From: Collinsella sp.
GTDB taxonomy: Bacteria; Actinomycetota; Coriobacteriia; Coriobacteriales; Coriobacteriaceae
Assembly (NCBI GenBank): GCA_029264355.1
Contig: JARIBW010000036.1
Location: 92,936-156,935 of the forward strand
Direction: 5' to 3'
DNA: 64,000 nt
The translations under genes were made by a program, and so were the position numbers. The notes beneath the pieces were generated by a model that was not told where the DNA came from, made no database searches, and saw only the letters and a list, made by a program, of their open reading frames with translations. Shown piece after piece: positions 24,750-33,915 of this stretch; positions within the stretch are counted from its first letter, which is position 1; every line of letters begins with the position of its first letter.

Positions 24750-26300
24750 CTACTCCTCAACGGCGAGGGCGCGACCCGTCATCTCGGCGCTGGGCTCGAG
24801 ACCGGCCATGGCGAGCATGGTCGGGGCGATATCGGACAGGCGGCCGTCCTCGATGCCGACGAGCTTGGCGGCGTCGCTCACGATGATGAACGGCACGCGG
24901 TTGGTGGTGTGGGCGGTGAAGGGCTTCTTCTCCCCATCGACCTCGTCAAACATATGGTCGGCGTTGCCATGGTCGGCGGTGATCAGCGCAAAGCCGCCCT
25001 TGGCCTGGATGGCCGGGATGACCTTGGAAAGGGCCTCGTCGACGGCCTCGACCGCCTTGACGGCTGCATCGAACACGCCGGTGTGGCCGACCATGTCGCA
25101 GTTGGCGAAGTTCACGATGTAGAAATCGGCGCGATCCTCGTTGATCGCCTCGACGAGCTTCTCGGTGACCTCGGGGGCGCTCATCTCGGGCTTGAGATCG
25201 TATGTGGCGACCTTCGGGCTCGCGACGAGGACGCGCTCCTCGCCAGACTTGGGCTCCTCGATGCCGCCGTTCATGAAGAACGTGACATGCGCGTATTTCT
25301 CAGTCTCCGCGGTGTGGAGCTGCTTCAGCCCGTTGGCGGCGATGACGTCGGCGAGCACGTTCTCGGGGAACGTCTTGGGGAAGGCGACCTCGACGTCGAA
25401 CGTCGGATCGTACTCGGTCATCGTCACGAAGTGGGACAACTCGATCTTCTCGCGCTCGAATCCGTCGAAATCGGCGTCGGTGAAGGCGCGGGTCATCTGA
25501 CGGGCGCGATCCGGGCGGAAGTTGAAGAAGATGACGGCGTCGCCGGCGTGGATGCCCTCGTTGTGGCAGACGAACGGGTCGACGAACTCATCACCGCGCG
25601 GGTCCTTCTCATAAAAGGCCTTGATGCCGGCGACGGGATCGGCCTCGGCGTCGGAGGCGTTGACCAGCACGTCGTAGGCGCTCTGGATGCGCTCCCAACG
25701 GTTGTCGCGGTCCATGGCCCAATAGCGGCCGGAGACGGTGGCGATGCGGGCATCGCACCCGGTCTTCTCAGAGACCTCGGCCAGGAAGGCGGCGAGCTCG
25801 GAAACATAGCCGGCGCCGGACTGCGGGTCGACGTCGCGACCGTCCATGAAGCAATGGACGCGCACGGTCTTCACGCCGCGCTCGGCGGCCATGGCGACGA
25901 GCGCTTCGCAGTGGCTCTGCATGGAGTGCACGCCACCGGGGCTCATGAGACCCATGAGGTGCAGGGTCTTGCCACTGGCTGCGCAATCGTCCATGGCGCC
26001 GAGAAAGACCGCGTTCTCCTTGAGGGACCCGTCCTTGATGGCGTTGTTGATGCGGGAGAGCTCCTGGAAGATGATGCGGCCGGCGCCGATGTTGAGGTGG
26101 CCGACCTCGGAGTTGCCCATCTGGCCGTCGGGAAGGCCGACGTCCTCGCCGGAAGCGCCGAGGGTGGTGTGCGGATACTTCGCATACAGGCCATCGATGA
26201 AGGGCGTGTCTGCCGCGCTGACGGCGTTGTCGGAACCCTCGGGTGCCAGACCGAAGCCGTCCATGATGACGAGCAGAGCGGGAAGGTGGCGGTTAGCCAT
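24750..26300 (-). CDS. gpmI: 2,3-bisphosphoglycerate-independent phosphoglycerate mutase
   Basis: Interconverts 3- and 2-phosphoglycerate in glycolysis. The 516-residue protein has the alkaline-phosphatase-like Mn sites VIMDGFGL (Asp14), GNSEVGHLNIGAGR with the phosphorylated Ser64, GRYWAMDRDNRWER, and the C-terminal ITADHGNADHM and AHTTNRVPFI metal motifs. Full length and intact. AGGAG lies about 9 bases upstream of the ATG. It follows tpiA across a GC-rich hairpin at 26320-26354. Confidence 0.97.
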   Translation of the reverse strand: MANRHLPALLVIMDGFGLAPEGSDNAVSAADTPFIDGLYAKYPHTTLGASGEDVGLPDGQMGNSEVGHLNIGAGRIIFQELSRINNAIKDGSLKENAVFLGAMDDCAASGKTLHLMGLMSPGGVHSMQSHCEALVAMAAERGVKTVRVHCFMDGRDVDPQSGAGYVSELAAFLAEVSEKTGCDARIATVSGRYWAMDRDNRWERIQSAYDVLVNASDAEADPVAGIKAFYEKDPRGDEFVDPFVCHNEGIHAGDAVIFFNFRPDRARQMTRAFTDADFDGFEREKIELSHFVTMTEYDPTFDVEVAFPKTFPENVLADVIAANGLKQLHTAETEKYAHVTFFMNGGIEEPKSGEERVLVASPKVATYDLKPEMSAPEVTEKLVEAINEDRADFYIVNFANCDMVGHTGVFDAAVKAVEAVDEALSKVIPAIQAKGGFALITADHGNADHMFDEVDGEKKPFTAHTTNRVPFIIVSDAAKLVGIEDGRLSDIAPTMLAMAGLEPSAEMTGRALAVEE

Positions 26301-26319
26301 GGTGAATTCTCTCCTAGTT

Positions 26320-26354
26320 AAAAGAATGGGCCGCAGCGCTTGGCGCCGCGGCCC
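26320..26354 (-). terminator. hairpin between tpiA and gpmI
   Basis: GGGCCGC and GCGGCCC arms enclose a GC-rich loop; on the minus strand ATTCTTTTAA follows. Likely a partial terminator of the upstream glycolytic genes. Confidence 0.6.
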
Positions 26355-26370
26355 GATTGCAAGACGGGTG

Positions 26371-27141
26371 TTACTCCGCGGCCTTCACGACCATCTCGGA
26401 GAAGTCCGCGGCCTTGAGAGACGCGCCGCCGACGAGGGCGCCGTCGACGTCGGGCTTGGCCACGAGCTCGGCGATGTTGCCGGGCTTGGCGGAGCCGCCG
26501 TAGAGCACGCGGATGCCATCGGCCATCTCGGCGCCGAAGAGCTCGACGAGCGCCTCGCGCACGGCGTGGCAGACCTCCTGGGCGTCATCGGCGGTGGCGG
26601 TCATGCCGGTGCCGATGGCCCAAATGGGCTCATAGGCGACGACGAGCTGATCGGCGGAAGCGAGCTCGAGACCCTCGAGACCGGCCTTCACCTGGGCCAC
26701 GACATGCTCGACGTAGGTGCCGGCCTCGCGAACCTCGAGGGGCTCGCCGCAGCAGAAGACGGGAACGATGCCGCCGGCGACGAGGGCCTTGGCCTTCTTG
26801 TTCTGGTCCTCATCGGACTCATGGAAATAGTCGCGACGCTCGGAGTGGCCGATGATGCAATGGGTGCAGCCGGCGGACTTGAGCATCGGGACGGAGGTCT
26901 CGCCGGTGTAGGCGCCGGAGGCCTCCCAGTAGCAGTTCTGAGCGCCCAGGGCGATGGCGGAACCCTCGAGCTTGTGGGCGACACAGCACAGGTCGATGGT
27001 GGGCGGGCACACGAGGACCTCGACGCCGGCGGGAACCTCGGGCAGGGCCTCGACGAGCTCGGCGGCGAGGGCCTTGGCGGCCTCGCGGTCGTTGTTCATC
27101 TTCCAGTTGCCCGCGATAAGGGTGGTGCGATTACTCGGCAT
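26371..27141 (-). CDS. tpiA: triosephosphate isomerase
   Basis: Interconverts dihydroxyacetone phosphate and glyceraldehyde-3-phosphate. The 256-residue protein shows LIAGNWKMN (Lys14), CIIGHSERR (His99) and VVAYEPIWAIGTG (catalytic Glu171), with the phosphate-loop LYGGSAKPGN near the end. Its start overlaps the end of pgk by 11 bp and GGAGG lies nine bases upstream, so the two are cotranslated. Confidence 0.97.
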   Translation of the reverse strand: MPSNRTTLIAGNWKMNNDREAAKALAAELVEALPEVPAGVEVLVCPPTIDLCCVAHKLEGSAIALGAQNCYWEASGAYTGETSVPMLKSAGCTHCIIGHSERRDYFHESDEDQNKKAKALVAGGIVPVFCCGEPLEVREAGTYVEHVVAQVKAGLEGLELASADQLVVAYEPIWAIGTGMTATADDAQEVCHAVREALVELFGAEMADGIRVLYGGSAKPGNIAELVAKPDVDGALVGGASLKAADFSEMVVKAAE

Positions 27142-28324
27142 CGTTCAGAGCCTCCACTCCAGGAAGGGCCTTACCCTCGACGAGCTCCATGGAAGCGCCA
27201 CCGCCGGTGGAGATCCAGCTCATCTTGTCGGCCAGGTTGAACTTGTTGACGGCCGCGACGGAATCGCCGCCGCCGATGATGGAAGTGCAGTCGGCCTCGG
27301 CGACGGCCTCGGCGATGGCCTGAGTGCCGTGGGCGAAGTTGTCGAACTCGAAGACGCCCATGGGGCCGTTCCAGAAGACGGTCTTGGCGCCCTTGATGGC
27401 CTCGGCGTAGAGCTCCTCGGTCTTGGGGCCGATGTCCATGCCCTCGCGGTCATCGGGGATCGCGTTGGAGGCGACGACCTCGGGGACTGCGTCCTCGCCA
27501 AAGTGGTCGGCGACGCGGTTGTCGATGGGGAGCAGGATCTTGACGCCCTTCTCCTCGGCCTTCTTCAGCATCTCGCCGGCGCGCTCGACCCAGTCCTCCT
27601 CCTTGAGGGACTGGCCGACGCTCATGCCCTGGGCGAGGAAGAAGGTGTAGGCCATGCCACCGCCGATGATCAGGGTGTCGGCGGAGTCGATGAGGTGATC
27701 GAGAACGCCGATCTTGGAGGAAACCTTGGAACCGCCGACGATGGCGACGAGCGGGCGCTCGGGGTTGGCGAAGATGCCGGTGAGGGTGTCGACCTCCTTC
27801 TCGAGCAAGAAGCCGGCCACGGCGGGCAGGTACTCGGCGGGACCCACGACGGAGCCCTGGGAGCGGTGGGCGGTGCCGAAGGCGTCGAGGACGAACACAT
27901 CGCCGTAGGAAGCGAGCGTCTTGGCGATCTCGGGATCGTTCTTCTTCTCGCGCTTGTCGAAGCGGACGTTCTCGAGCACGAGGATCTTGCCGGGCTCGAG
28001 AGCCTCGACGGCGGCGGCGGCCTTCTCGCCGTAGGTGTCGTCGACGAAGGTCACATCGAGGCCGGAGAGCTCGGCGAGCTTGGCGGCGACGGGCTCGAGG
28101 GAGAACTCGGCCTGGAAGCCAGTGCCGTCCGGACGGCCGAGGTGGCTCATGAGGATGACGCGGGCGTTGTGATCGACCAGGTACTTGATGGTCGGGAGAG
28201 CGGCGTTGATGCGCGTGGTGTCACCCACGACGCCGTCCTTGATCGGCACGTTGAAGTCGACGCGCACGAGGACGCGCTTGCCGTCGACGTCGATGTCGCG
28301 GACGGTCTTCTTGGTGAAAGCCAT
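27131..28324 (-). CDS. pgk: phosphoglycerate kinase
   Basis: Makes ATP from 1,3-bisphosphoglycerate. The 397-residue protein has RVLVRVDFNVPIKDG, the substrate-binding HLGRPDG, GPAEYLPAVAGFLLEKE, the IVGGSKVSSKIGVL block and the nucleotide-binding IIGGGDSVAAV at the C-terminal end. The start at 28324 has AAGGA six bases before the ATG; another ATG two codons earlier sits on the ribosome site itself. A hairpin with GGCGGAC/GTCCGCC arms (28351-28369) lies in its leader. Confidence 0.97.
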   Translation of the reverse strand: MAFTKKTVRDIDVDGKRVLVRVDFNVPIKDGVVGDTTRINAALPTIKYLVDHNARVILMSHLGRPDGTGFQAEFSLEPVAAKLAELSGLDVTFVDDTYGEKAAAAVEALEPGKILVLENVRFDKREKKNDPEIAKTLASYGDVFVLDAFGTAHRSQGSVVGPAEYLPAVAGFLLEKEVDTLTGIFANPERPLVAIVGGSKVSSKIGVLDHLIDSADTLIIGGGMAYTFFLAQGMSVGQSLKEEDWVERAGEMLKKAEEKGVKILLPIDNRVADHFGEDAVPEVVASNAIPDDREGMDIGPKTEELYAEAIKGAKTVFWNGPMGVFEFDNFAHGTQAIAEAVAEADCTSIIGGGDSVAAVNKFNLADKMSWISTGGGASMELVEGKALPGVEALNDAE

Positions 28325-28375
28325 GTCCATTCCTTTCCTATTTGACGAGCGGCGGACGATGTGTCCGCCCGCTTG

Positions 28376-28418
28376 AAAAAGGGCGCGACCCCGGGCATAC
28401 GCCATGAGGCCGCGCCCT
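28376..28418 (-). terminator. terminator between gap and pgk
   Basis: On the minus strand AGGGCGCG...CGCGCCC closes a long hairpin followed by TTTTT. It would make pgk-tpiA expression lower than that of gap. Confidence 0.75.
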
Positions 28419-28459
28419 CCTATAGACGCTTGGTCTAGATGCGAGAGTTAGAGCGCAAC

Positions 28460-29485
28460 TTAGGCGACGAACTTCTCGAAGTACTTGATGGTGCGAACCA
28501 TCTGGGAGGTGTAGGAGTTCTCGTTGTCGTACCAAGAAACAACCTGAACCAGGGTCTGACCATTGCCGAGCGGGTTGCACATGGTCTGGGTGGCGTCGAA
28601 GATGGAGCCGTGGGTCTCGCCGATGATGTCGGTGGAGACGATGTCGTCCTCGTTGTAGGCGAAGGTCTCGGAGATGGTCTCAGCGTAAGCCTTCATGGCA
28701 GCGTTGACCTCGTCGACGGTGACCTCCTTGTCGACAACGGCGTAGAGGTTGGTGAGGGAGCCGGTCGGCGTGGGGACGCGCTGGGCGGCACCGATCAGCT
28801 TGCCGTTGAGCTCAGGCAGGACCAGGCCGATGGCCTTGGCGGCACCGGTGGAGTTGGGGACGATGTTGACGGCGCAGGCGCGGCCGCGACGCTTGTTGCC
28901 CTTGCGCTGCGGGCCGTCCAGCGGCATCTGGTCGCCGGTCCAGGCGTGAATGGTGGTCATGATGCCGGACACGATGGGGGCGAAGTCGTTCAGACCCTTG
29001 GCCATCGGGGCGAGGCAGTTGGTGGTGCAGGAAGCCGCGGAGATGATGTTGTCCTCAGCGGTCAGCTGCTCATGGTTGACGTTGTAGACGATGGTGGGCA
29101 GGTCGTTGCCGGCCGGAGCGGAGATGACGACCTTCTTGGCGCCGGCGTTGATGTGGGCCTGGGCCTTATCCTTGGAGGTGTAGAAACCGGTGCACTCGAG
29201 CACGACGTCGACGTCGAGATCGCCCCAAGGCAGGTTGTTGGCGTCCGCCTCCTTGTAGATCTTGATCTCCTTGCCGTCGACGATGATGGAATCCTCGGTA
29301 GCCTCGACCTTGTGATCACGGGAGTAGTTGCCCTGCGTGGAGTCGTACTTCAGCAGGTACGCGAGCATGTCGGGAGAGGTGAGGTCGTTGATGGCGACGA
29401 TCTCGGAGCCCTCGTGACCGAACATCTGGCGGAAGGCCAGACGGCCGATGCGACCGAAGCCGTTGATAGCAACCTTAACTGCCAT
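28460..29485 (-). CDS. gap: NAD-dependent glyceraldehyde-3-phosphate dehydrogenase, type I
   Basis: Oxidises glyceraldehyde-3-phosphate with phosphate and NAD. The 341-residue protein has the dinucleotide fold [15 protein letters not shown] with Asp34 (INDL), favouring NAD, the catalytic [13 protein letters not shown] (Cys153) and the C-terminal [24 protein letters not shown] precedes the ATG. It is the first gene of the glycolytic block. Two LacI-type palindromes and a TATATT -10 lie upstream. Confidence 0.97.
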   Translation of the reverse strand: MAVKVAINGFGRIGRLAFRQMFGHEGSEIVAINDLTSPDMLAYLLKYDSTQGNYSRDHKVEATEDSIIVDGKEIKIYKEADANNLPWGDLDVDVVLECTGFYTSKDKAQAHINAGAKKVVISAPAGNDLPTIVYNVNHEQLTAEDNIISAASCTTNCLAPMAKGLNDFAPIVSGIMTTIHAWTGDQMPLDGPQRKGNKRRGRACAVNIVPNSTGAAKAIGLVLPELNGKLIGAAQRVPTPTGSLTNLYAVVDKEVTVDEVNAAMKAYAETISETFAYNEDDIVSTDIIGETHGSIFDATQTMCNPLGNGQTLVQVVSWYDNENSYTSQMVRTIKYFEKFVA

Positions 29486-29558
29486 GTGTGTCTCCTTTCA
29501 TTGGACCTCCCGCGGGCTGGCTGCCCGCCGTTGAAGTCCGAAAACTAACCACTTGCCA

Positions 29559-29564
29559 AATATA
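29559..29564 (-). promoter_or_regulatory. probable -10 of the gap promoter
   Basis: On the minus strand TATATT sits about 75 bp before gap in an A/T-rich patch. A clear -35 at the right distance was not found (TTGTGC lies only 14 bp upstream). Confidence 0.35.
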
Positions 29565-29621
29565 CCTTTTTTCCGCTTGCACAATCGCGTGATTGGCAAC
29601 TTTCGGCCAAAAGTCCCTCTT

Positions 29622-29633
29622 TGAAACGTTTCA
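29622..29633. promoter_or_regulatory. LacI/CcpA-type operator 1 upstream of gap
   Basis: TGAAACGTTTCA is a perfect 12-bp palindrome with the central CG typical of LacI/GalR-family operators and catabolite-responsive elements. It lies upstream of the gap -10 patch. Confidence 0.5.
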
Positions 29634-29674
29634 CCTCGCTATCCACCCCCAGAACCAGGGGTTGCGTAAACGGT

Positions 29675-29686
29675 TGAGACGTTTCA
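29675..29686. promoter_or_regulatory. LacI/CcpA-type operator 2, overlapping the whiA stop
   Basis: TGAGACGTTTCA differs from operator 1 by one base. The centres of the two sites are 53 bp apart, about five helical turns, which suits looping by a tetrameric regulator. Confidence 0.45.
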
Positions 29687-30631
29687 ATCCCCTTCCCGCG
29701 GCGCCCGTGCCTCCTCGACCATCTTCTCCAGCCGCAGCACGCGGTGATAGAGGGCCGATTTCGACAGGGGCGGTTGCGCCATCTCGCCGAGGTCGCGCAG
29801 AGACAGGTCGGGATGATCCTCGCGCAAACGGCAAAACGTCTCGAGCGCCTCGGGCAGACCGGGGCGCAGCCCCAGCTCTTCGAGGGCCTCGATGAGCTCG
29901 AGTTGGCGCTGGGCCGCACCGGCGCTGCGCGTCTGGTTGGCCAACTCGGCATTCACGCGCCGATTCACCTGGTTCTTCACGTGCTTGACCGCACGGGCCT
30001 CCTCGATCTCCGCGACGGCTCGCACGGCCCCGAGCTTTGAAAGCAGGCGCCTGATATCCTCCGCGCTCTTGACGTACACCGCATAGGCGCCCCTGCGCGG
30101 GTTGACGCGCGCCTGGACCCCCATACCGCAGATGAGGTCGGCCAGGTCATGGGCGAACTGAGCTCCCTGCACGGCGATCTCGAGATGGAAGTCGCCGCGC
30201 GGGTCGGCCACGAAACCGCCGGCGATGAGGCTGCCGCGCACAAATGCGCGACGGCAGCAGGCGCGGTTCGCGACATGCTTGGGCACACCGGCGACCAAGC
30301 CCCCCGAGCGGTCGAGGATGCCCAGCAAGATGAGAGCCTTTTCCAGGTCGGGCTGATCGGGCAGCACGATGAGGTAATTGCGCACGCGGTGCAGGACGGA
30401 GCGGCGGACGGTGAGATCGGTCTTGAGTTTCAAGATCTTGTGCGTGAGCTCGATCATCGTGCGCGCGACCGCGCCCGTCTCCGTGGCGACCTGAAGTTGA
30501 TACCCCCCGCGCCCGCTGATCGAAAGCGTGCCGCACACGCGGACGAGCGCGGCGAGCGTCGAGACGTCGCAGTACGCGCATTCGGGAGCGCAGCGGGCGA
30601 GCTCGTCGCGAACCTCTGCCGTGAAGGACAT
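29684..30631 (-). CDS. whiA: DNA-binding protein WhiA
   Basis: A 315-residue protein with an N-terminal LAGLIDADG-like homing endonuclease fold (about residues 20-190, including CCRRAFVRGSLIAGGFVADPRGDFHLE) and a C-terminal helix-turn-helix (RLREDHPDLSLRDLGEMAQPPLSKSALYHRVLRL). WhiA controls cell division and differentiation genes in actinobacteria and division in Bacillus. Its ATG follows the yvcK stop with no gap. The order rapZ-yvcK-whiA is conserved across Gram-positive bacteria. Confidence 0.95.
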   Translation of the reverse strand: MSFTAEVRDELARCAPECAYCDVSTLAALVRVCGTLSISGRGGYQLQVATETGAVARTMIELTHKILKLKTDLTVRRSVLHRVRNYLIVLPDQPDLEKALILLGILDRSGGLVAGVPKHVANRACCRRAFVRGSLIAGGFVADPRGDFHLEIAVQGAQFAHDLADLICGMGVQARVNPRRGAYAVYVKSAEDIRRLLSKLGAVRAVAEIEEARAVKHVKNQVNRRVNAELANQTRSAGAAQRQLELIEALEELGLRPGLPEALETFCRLREDHPDLSLRDLGEMAQPPLSKSALYHRVLRLEKMVEEARAPREGD

Positions 30632-31687
30632 TTACCTCATCACCTCCGCGAGTGCGGCGGCGAGGCGCCCGGCATCATGGACGGCCGGAGACCCCCCACC
30701 CGTGAAATCCCGTATGACGACGCGCCCGACAAGAGAGCCGATGCGCTCGAGGTCGGCGTCGCTCGCCCCGATCGGCCCGAACGGCGCCCGCTTGGCGGCG
30801 TCGATCATCGCAGCCGAAACCGGGCCCTCGTCCGCCCCGGCATGCTCGGCCGCCTCTCGGGCGGAGCGTTCGACGATGCGCTGCCAGGCGCGTTTCTCAT
30901 AGGGTTGGACGAACTCAGGCCCTTGCGCCCGATGGACCAAGACGGCGTCGAGCGCGCCCTCGAGACCGCAGGAGACCAAGGCCTCCACGTGATCGGCCAC
31001 GCTCATGCCCGCGGTCTCGCCCAGCGAGTCGATTTTGGGGCACACGAACACCCGGGTGGCGCCGGTGGCCAAAAGCGCATCGCGGATCCCGGGGACCAGC
31101 ACGTTGGGGATGATGGAGGTGAACAGGGAGCCCGGGCCGAGGACCACGAGATCCGCGTTGAGAATCGCCTCGACGGCCTCCTCGTTCGCCGTGGGGCGCG
31201 ACGGCTCGAGTCGAACTTCGGACATGGCGCGCATGCCATAGGAGATGCGGGCCTGACCATGCACCGTATCGCCCTCGCGCGTGCGCCCGGAGAGGCTCAC
31301 GAGTTCCAAGGTCGAGGGATGCACGTGTCCGACGCACTCGAGCAGGCGCTCGCACATGCGAATCGCGCCGACAAACGAATCGGCCTCCTTGGCGAGCGCC
31401 ACCAACAGCAAGTTGCCGAGTGCATGGTCGTCGATGTAGGGGAAGCGGTGGGCGAACGCGCGCGCGAGTGGGGCGTCGGGATCGGCCGCCAGCGCGGACA
31501 GGCACTTGCGCACATCTCCGGGCGGCACGATGTGCTCCCGTTCGCGCAAAAGACCGGTCGAACCGCCATCGTCGGCCATGGCGACCACCGAATCGATGTG
31601 CGCGCCCATGAGCCGAAGGGCCGCGATGAGGCGCGGCTGGCCGGTGCCGCCGCCGATGGAAACCGCTTTGAGGCGTTGATCGGACAT
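30632..31687 (-). CDS. yvcK: gluconeogenesis factor YvcK/CofD-like protein
   Basis: A 351-residue CofD-like protein that binds UDP-sugars in Bacillus and affects cell shape and growth on gluconeogenic carbon. Motifs are the N-terminal SIGGGTGQPRLIAAL, ADDGGSTGLLRE, the PPGDVRKCLSAL segment, LNADLVVLGPGSLFTSIIPNVL and FVCPKI. The start at 31687 follows AGGAG by six bases, 2 bp after the rapZ stop. A longer in-frame extension upstream lies antisense to conserved rapZ sequence and is rejected. Confidence 0.94.
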   Translation of the reverse strand: MSDQRLKAVSIGGGTGQPRLIAALRLMGAHIDSVVAMADDGGSTGLLREREHIVPPGDVRKCLSALAADPDAPLARAFAHRFPYIDDHALGNLLLVALAKEADSFVGAIRMCERLLECVGHVHPSTLELVSLSGRTREGDTVHGQARISYGMRAMSEVRLEPSRPTANEEAVEAILNADLVVLGPGSLFTSIIPNVLVPGIRDALLATGATRVFVCPKIDSLGETAGMSVADHVEALVSCGLEGALDAVLVHRAQGPEFVQPYEKRAWQRIVERSAREAAEHAGADEGPVSAAMIDAAKRAPFGPIGASDADLERIGSLVGRVVIRDFTGGGSPAVHDAGRLAAALAEVMR

Positions 31688-31689
31688 CG

Positions 31690-32610
31690 CTAGCTCCTGA
31701 GGTTCGCCTTGGCGAGATCGCGGTGGGAAATGCCCACATGGTACTGGTGGCGCTCCAAGTAACGCCCCGTCGCCTCCGCGATGGCGACGCTTCGGTGTTG
31801 GCCGCCGGTGCATCCGATCGCGATGGAGAGCCTCGGCTTGCCCTCGGCTATGTAGCCCGGCATGACGGCGTCGAGCAGGCGGAACCATGCATCGAGGAAC
31901 TCCTGCGTCTTGGGATGGTCGAGCACGAAGCCGGAGACCTTCGCATCGAGGCCGGTGAGCGTTCGCATCTCGGGATCGTAAAAGGGATTGGGCAGGAACC
32001 GCACGTCGATCATGAGATCGGCCTCCACGGGCAGCCCGTACTTGAAGCCGAAGGAAAACACGTGGATGTCCATCAACTGCTCATCGGTGAGCTCGGAAAA
32101 CGCGGCCTGGAGGCGCTTTCGCAGCGTCGCCGTGCGCATGCGGCTCGTATCGATGACGAGATCGGCGCGCTCGCGGATGCTCGCCAGCGCCATCCGCTCG
32201 CGCTGGATCGCGTCGGCCATCGTGTCGCCGCGCTTCGCAAGCGGATGGCGGCGGCGATTCTCGCTGTACCGGCGGATGAGCACCTCATCCGAGGCCTCGA
32301 GGAACAGCACCTTGCAGGTCATCTCGTGGTCGCGCAGGGTCTCGATGGTGTCGAGCAGCTCGTCGAAGAGCCCCTGGCTGCGCAGGTCGCTCGTGACGCA
32401 CAGATGGCGCCCCACGCCCGTGTTGATGCCGATGATCTCGGCGAGCTGCATGATGAGGCTCGGGGGGAGGTTGTCGATGCAGAAATAACCCATGTCCTCG
32501 AACACATGCATGGCCTGCGTTCGGCCGGAGCCGGACATGCCGGTGATGATGACGATGTCGGGGGCGCGATCGGCGCGATCGGCCGAGATGGTGTCTGGGC
32601 GCTCGGGCAT
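31690..32610 (-). CDS. rapZ: RNase adapter / nucleotide-binding protein RapZ
   Basis: A 306-residue P-loop protein. The N-terminal domain has ITGMSGSGRTQAMHVFEDMG; the Arg in the P-loop replaces the usual Lys, as recalled for actinobacterial members. FCIDNLPPSL and LFLEASDEVLIRRYSENRRRHPL follow. The C-terminal domain has FGFKYGLPVEADLMIDVRFLPNP and IGCTGGQHRSVAIAE. In enterobacteria RapZ senses glucosamine-6-phosphate; in Gram-positives its role is less clear. First gene of the rapZ-yvcK-whiA operon. Confidence 0.94.
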   Translation of the reverse strand: MPERPDTISADRADRAPDIVIITGMSGSGRTQAMHVFEDMGYFCIDNLPPSLIMQLAEIIGINTGVGRHLCVTSDLRSQGLFDELLDTIETLRDHEMTCKVLFLEASDEVLIRRYSENRRRHPLAKRGDTMADAIQRERMALASIRERADLVIDTSRMRTATLRKRLQAAFSELTDEQLMDIHVFSFGFKYGLPVEADLMIDVRFLPNPFYDPEMRTLTGLDAKVSGFVLDHPKTQEFLDAWFRLLDAVMPGYIAEGKPRLSIAIGCTGGQHRSVAIAEATGRYLERHQYHVGISHRDLAKANLRS

Positions 32611-32656
32611 GATGGGCCTTTCATCTGGATCGAGGCGTTAGCGAATCATTGCTACG

Positions 32657-32685
32657 AGTATATCCCCTCATGCGGCGGCGGATGA
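32657..32685 (-). promoter_or_regulatory. possible rapZ promoter
   Basis: On the minus strand TATACT (32662-32657) lies about 45 bp before rapZ; the best -35 is TTCATC 18 bp upstream, a weak match overlapping the manA terminator. Confidence 0.35.
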
Positions 32686-32719
32686 AAACACCGCGCCCCG
32701 GCCGACGCCCGAGCGCGGT
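32685..32719 (-). terminator. terminator of manA
   Basis: ACCGCGC and GCGCGGT arms close a GC-rich hairpin followed on the minus strand by GTTTTC. Confidence 0.6.
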
Positions 32720-32744
32720 GAACCCATGCCTTGCGGAAAAGGCG

Positions 32745-33695
32745 CTAGATGTGGCTCACGATGAGGGTCATGCAGCCCGTAAACGAGAGGCTCTCGCACG
32801 TCGAGGTCGCGATGAAATGGTCCCCCGCCTTGAGGGCGCGGCCGTTGACCGATCCCTCGCCCGCCATGACCGTCGCGCAGAGAAACGGGATGCCGGCGCT
32901 CGCCACGGGATACGTGAGCGCGCCGTCGAGGTACACGCGGTCGACGGAGTAGGCCGGGCAATCGACCAGACGCGTGACGCCATCGACCTCGGGGGCCGCG
33001 ATCTCCCCCGACTCCGGGGCCTTCGCCCCATAATCGACGACGTCGAGGGACTTCTCGATGTGCAGCTCGCGCAGGGAGCCGTCGTCCTGACGGCGGTCGT
33101 AGTCGTAGAGACGATAGGTGACATCGCTGGACTGCTGCGTCTCGAGGATCACGGTCCCCCGCTTGATGGCGTGCACCGTGCCGGCGTCGATCTGGAAGAA
33201 ATCCCCGGGATGGATGGGGATCTCGTTCAGGACCTCGCCCCAGCGGCCCTCCTCGATGGCGGCGGCGAGCTCCTCGCGAGAGGCCGCGCGCTGACCGACG
33301 ATGATCGTGGCATCGTCATCGCAGTCGATGACATACCAGCACTCGGTCTTGCCGAGAGAGCCCCCCTCATGCTCGGCGGCATACGCATCACCGGGATGGA
33401 CCTGGACGGACAGGTCGTCCGTGGCATCGAGGATCTTGACCAGCAGGGGGAACCGATCGACATCGAGGTCGCCGAACAGCTCGGGGCGCTCACTCCACAC
33501 CTGCGAGAGGAGCATGCCGGAAAGCGGGCCCGAAGCGATCGTGCAATCCCCGTTGGGATGGGCGGAAATACCCCAGCACTCCCCTACCGGTCCATCCGGG
33601 ATCTCGTAGCCGTACATCTCCTCGAGCTTACGGCCTCCCCAAATCTTGCCGTGGAAGACCGGCTCCATGAACAGCAGATCGGTTGAAATGGCCAT
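32745..33695 (-). CDS. manA: class I mannose-6-phosphate isomerase
   Basis: Interconverts mannose-6-P and fructose-6-P. The 316-residue protein has the zinc-cupin motifs LSVQVHPGDAYA and KTECWYVIDCDDDA, then IHPGDFFQIDAGTVHAIKRG, with His and Glu ligands in the expected order. It is of the short Gram-positive type. AAGGAGG precedes the ATG. It lies after nanE, past a GC hairpin (33864-33899), so it may be part of the amino-sugar operon or a separate unit; the 220-bp gap shows no strong promoter. Confidence 0.93.
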   Translation of the reverse strand: MAISTDLLFMEPVFHGKIWGGRKLEEMYGYEIPDGPVGECWGISAHPNGDCTIASGPLSGMLLSQVWSERPELFGDLDVDRFPLLVKILDATDDLSVQVHPGDAYAAEHEGGSLGKTECWYVIDCDDDATIIVGQRAASREELAAAIEEGRWGEVLNEIPIHPGDFFQIDAGTVHAIKRGTVILETQQSSDVTYRLYDYDRRQDDGSLRELHIEKSLDVVDYGAKAPESGEIAAPEVDGVTRLVDCPAYSVDRVYLDGALTYPVASAGIPFLCATVMAGEGSVNGRALKAGDHFIATSTCESLSFTGCMTLIVSHI

Positions 33696-33863
33696 GTGTA
33701 CCCTCCTTGCAATCGCGCGAGATGCCCTCGCACCTCAGTCCCACCCATGATACCGTCCCCGGCGGCGGCGCATTCCCCTTTTCCAGCCGACAAGGCGCAT
33801 TTCCCAAAATCGGGCCGTCGCCGAATCGAAAAACGCGGGGTGGGGCGAGAAGACGGCGGGTGC

Positions 33864-33899
33864 CCCGATCGCGCGGGCGCCCGCCGGCAACCGATCGGG
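33864..33899 (-). terminator. hairpin downstream of nanE
   Basis: CCCGATCG and CGATCGGG are perfect arms around an inner GCGGGCGCCCGC palindrome. No T-run follows, so termination may be incomplete. Confidence 0.5.
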
Positions 33900-33915
33900 C
33901 TGAAGAAGATCGCGG

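Noticed and set aside
31690-32610. RapZ P-loop with Arg in place of Lys considered as an inactivated protein
   Set aside because: Arg at this position is recalled as usual in actinobacterial RapZ proteins and the rest of the gene is intact.
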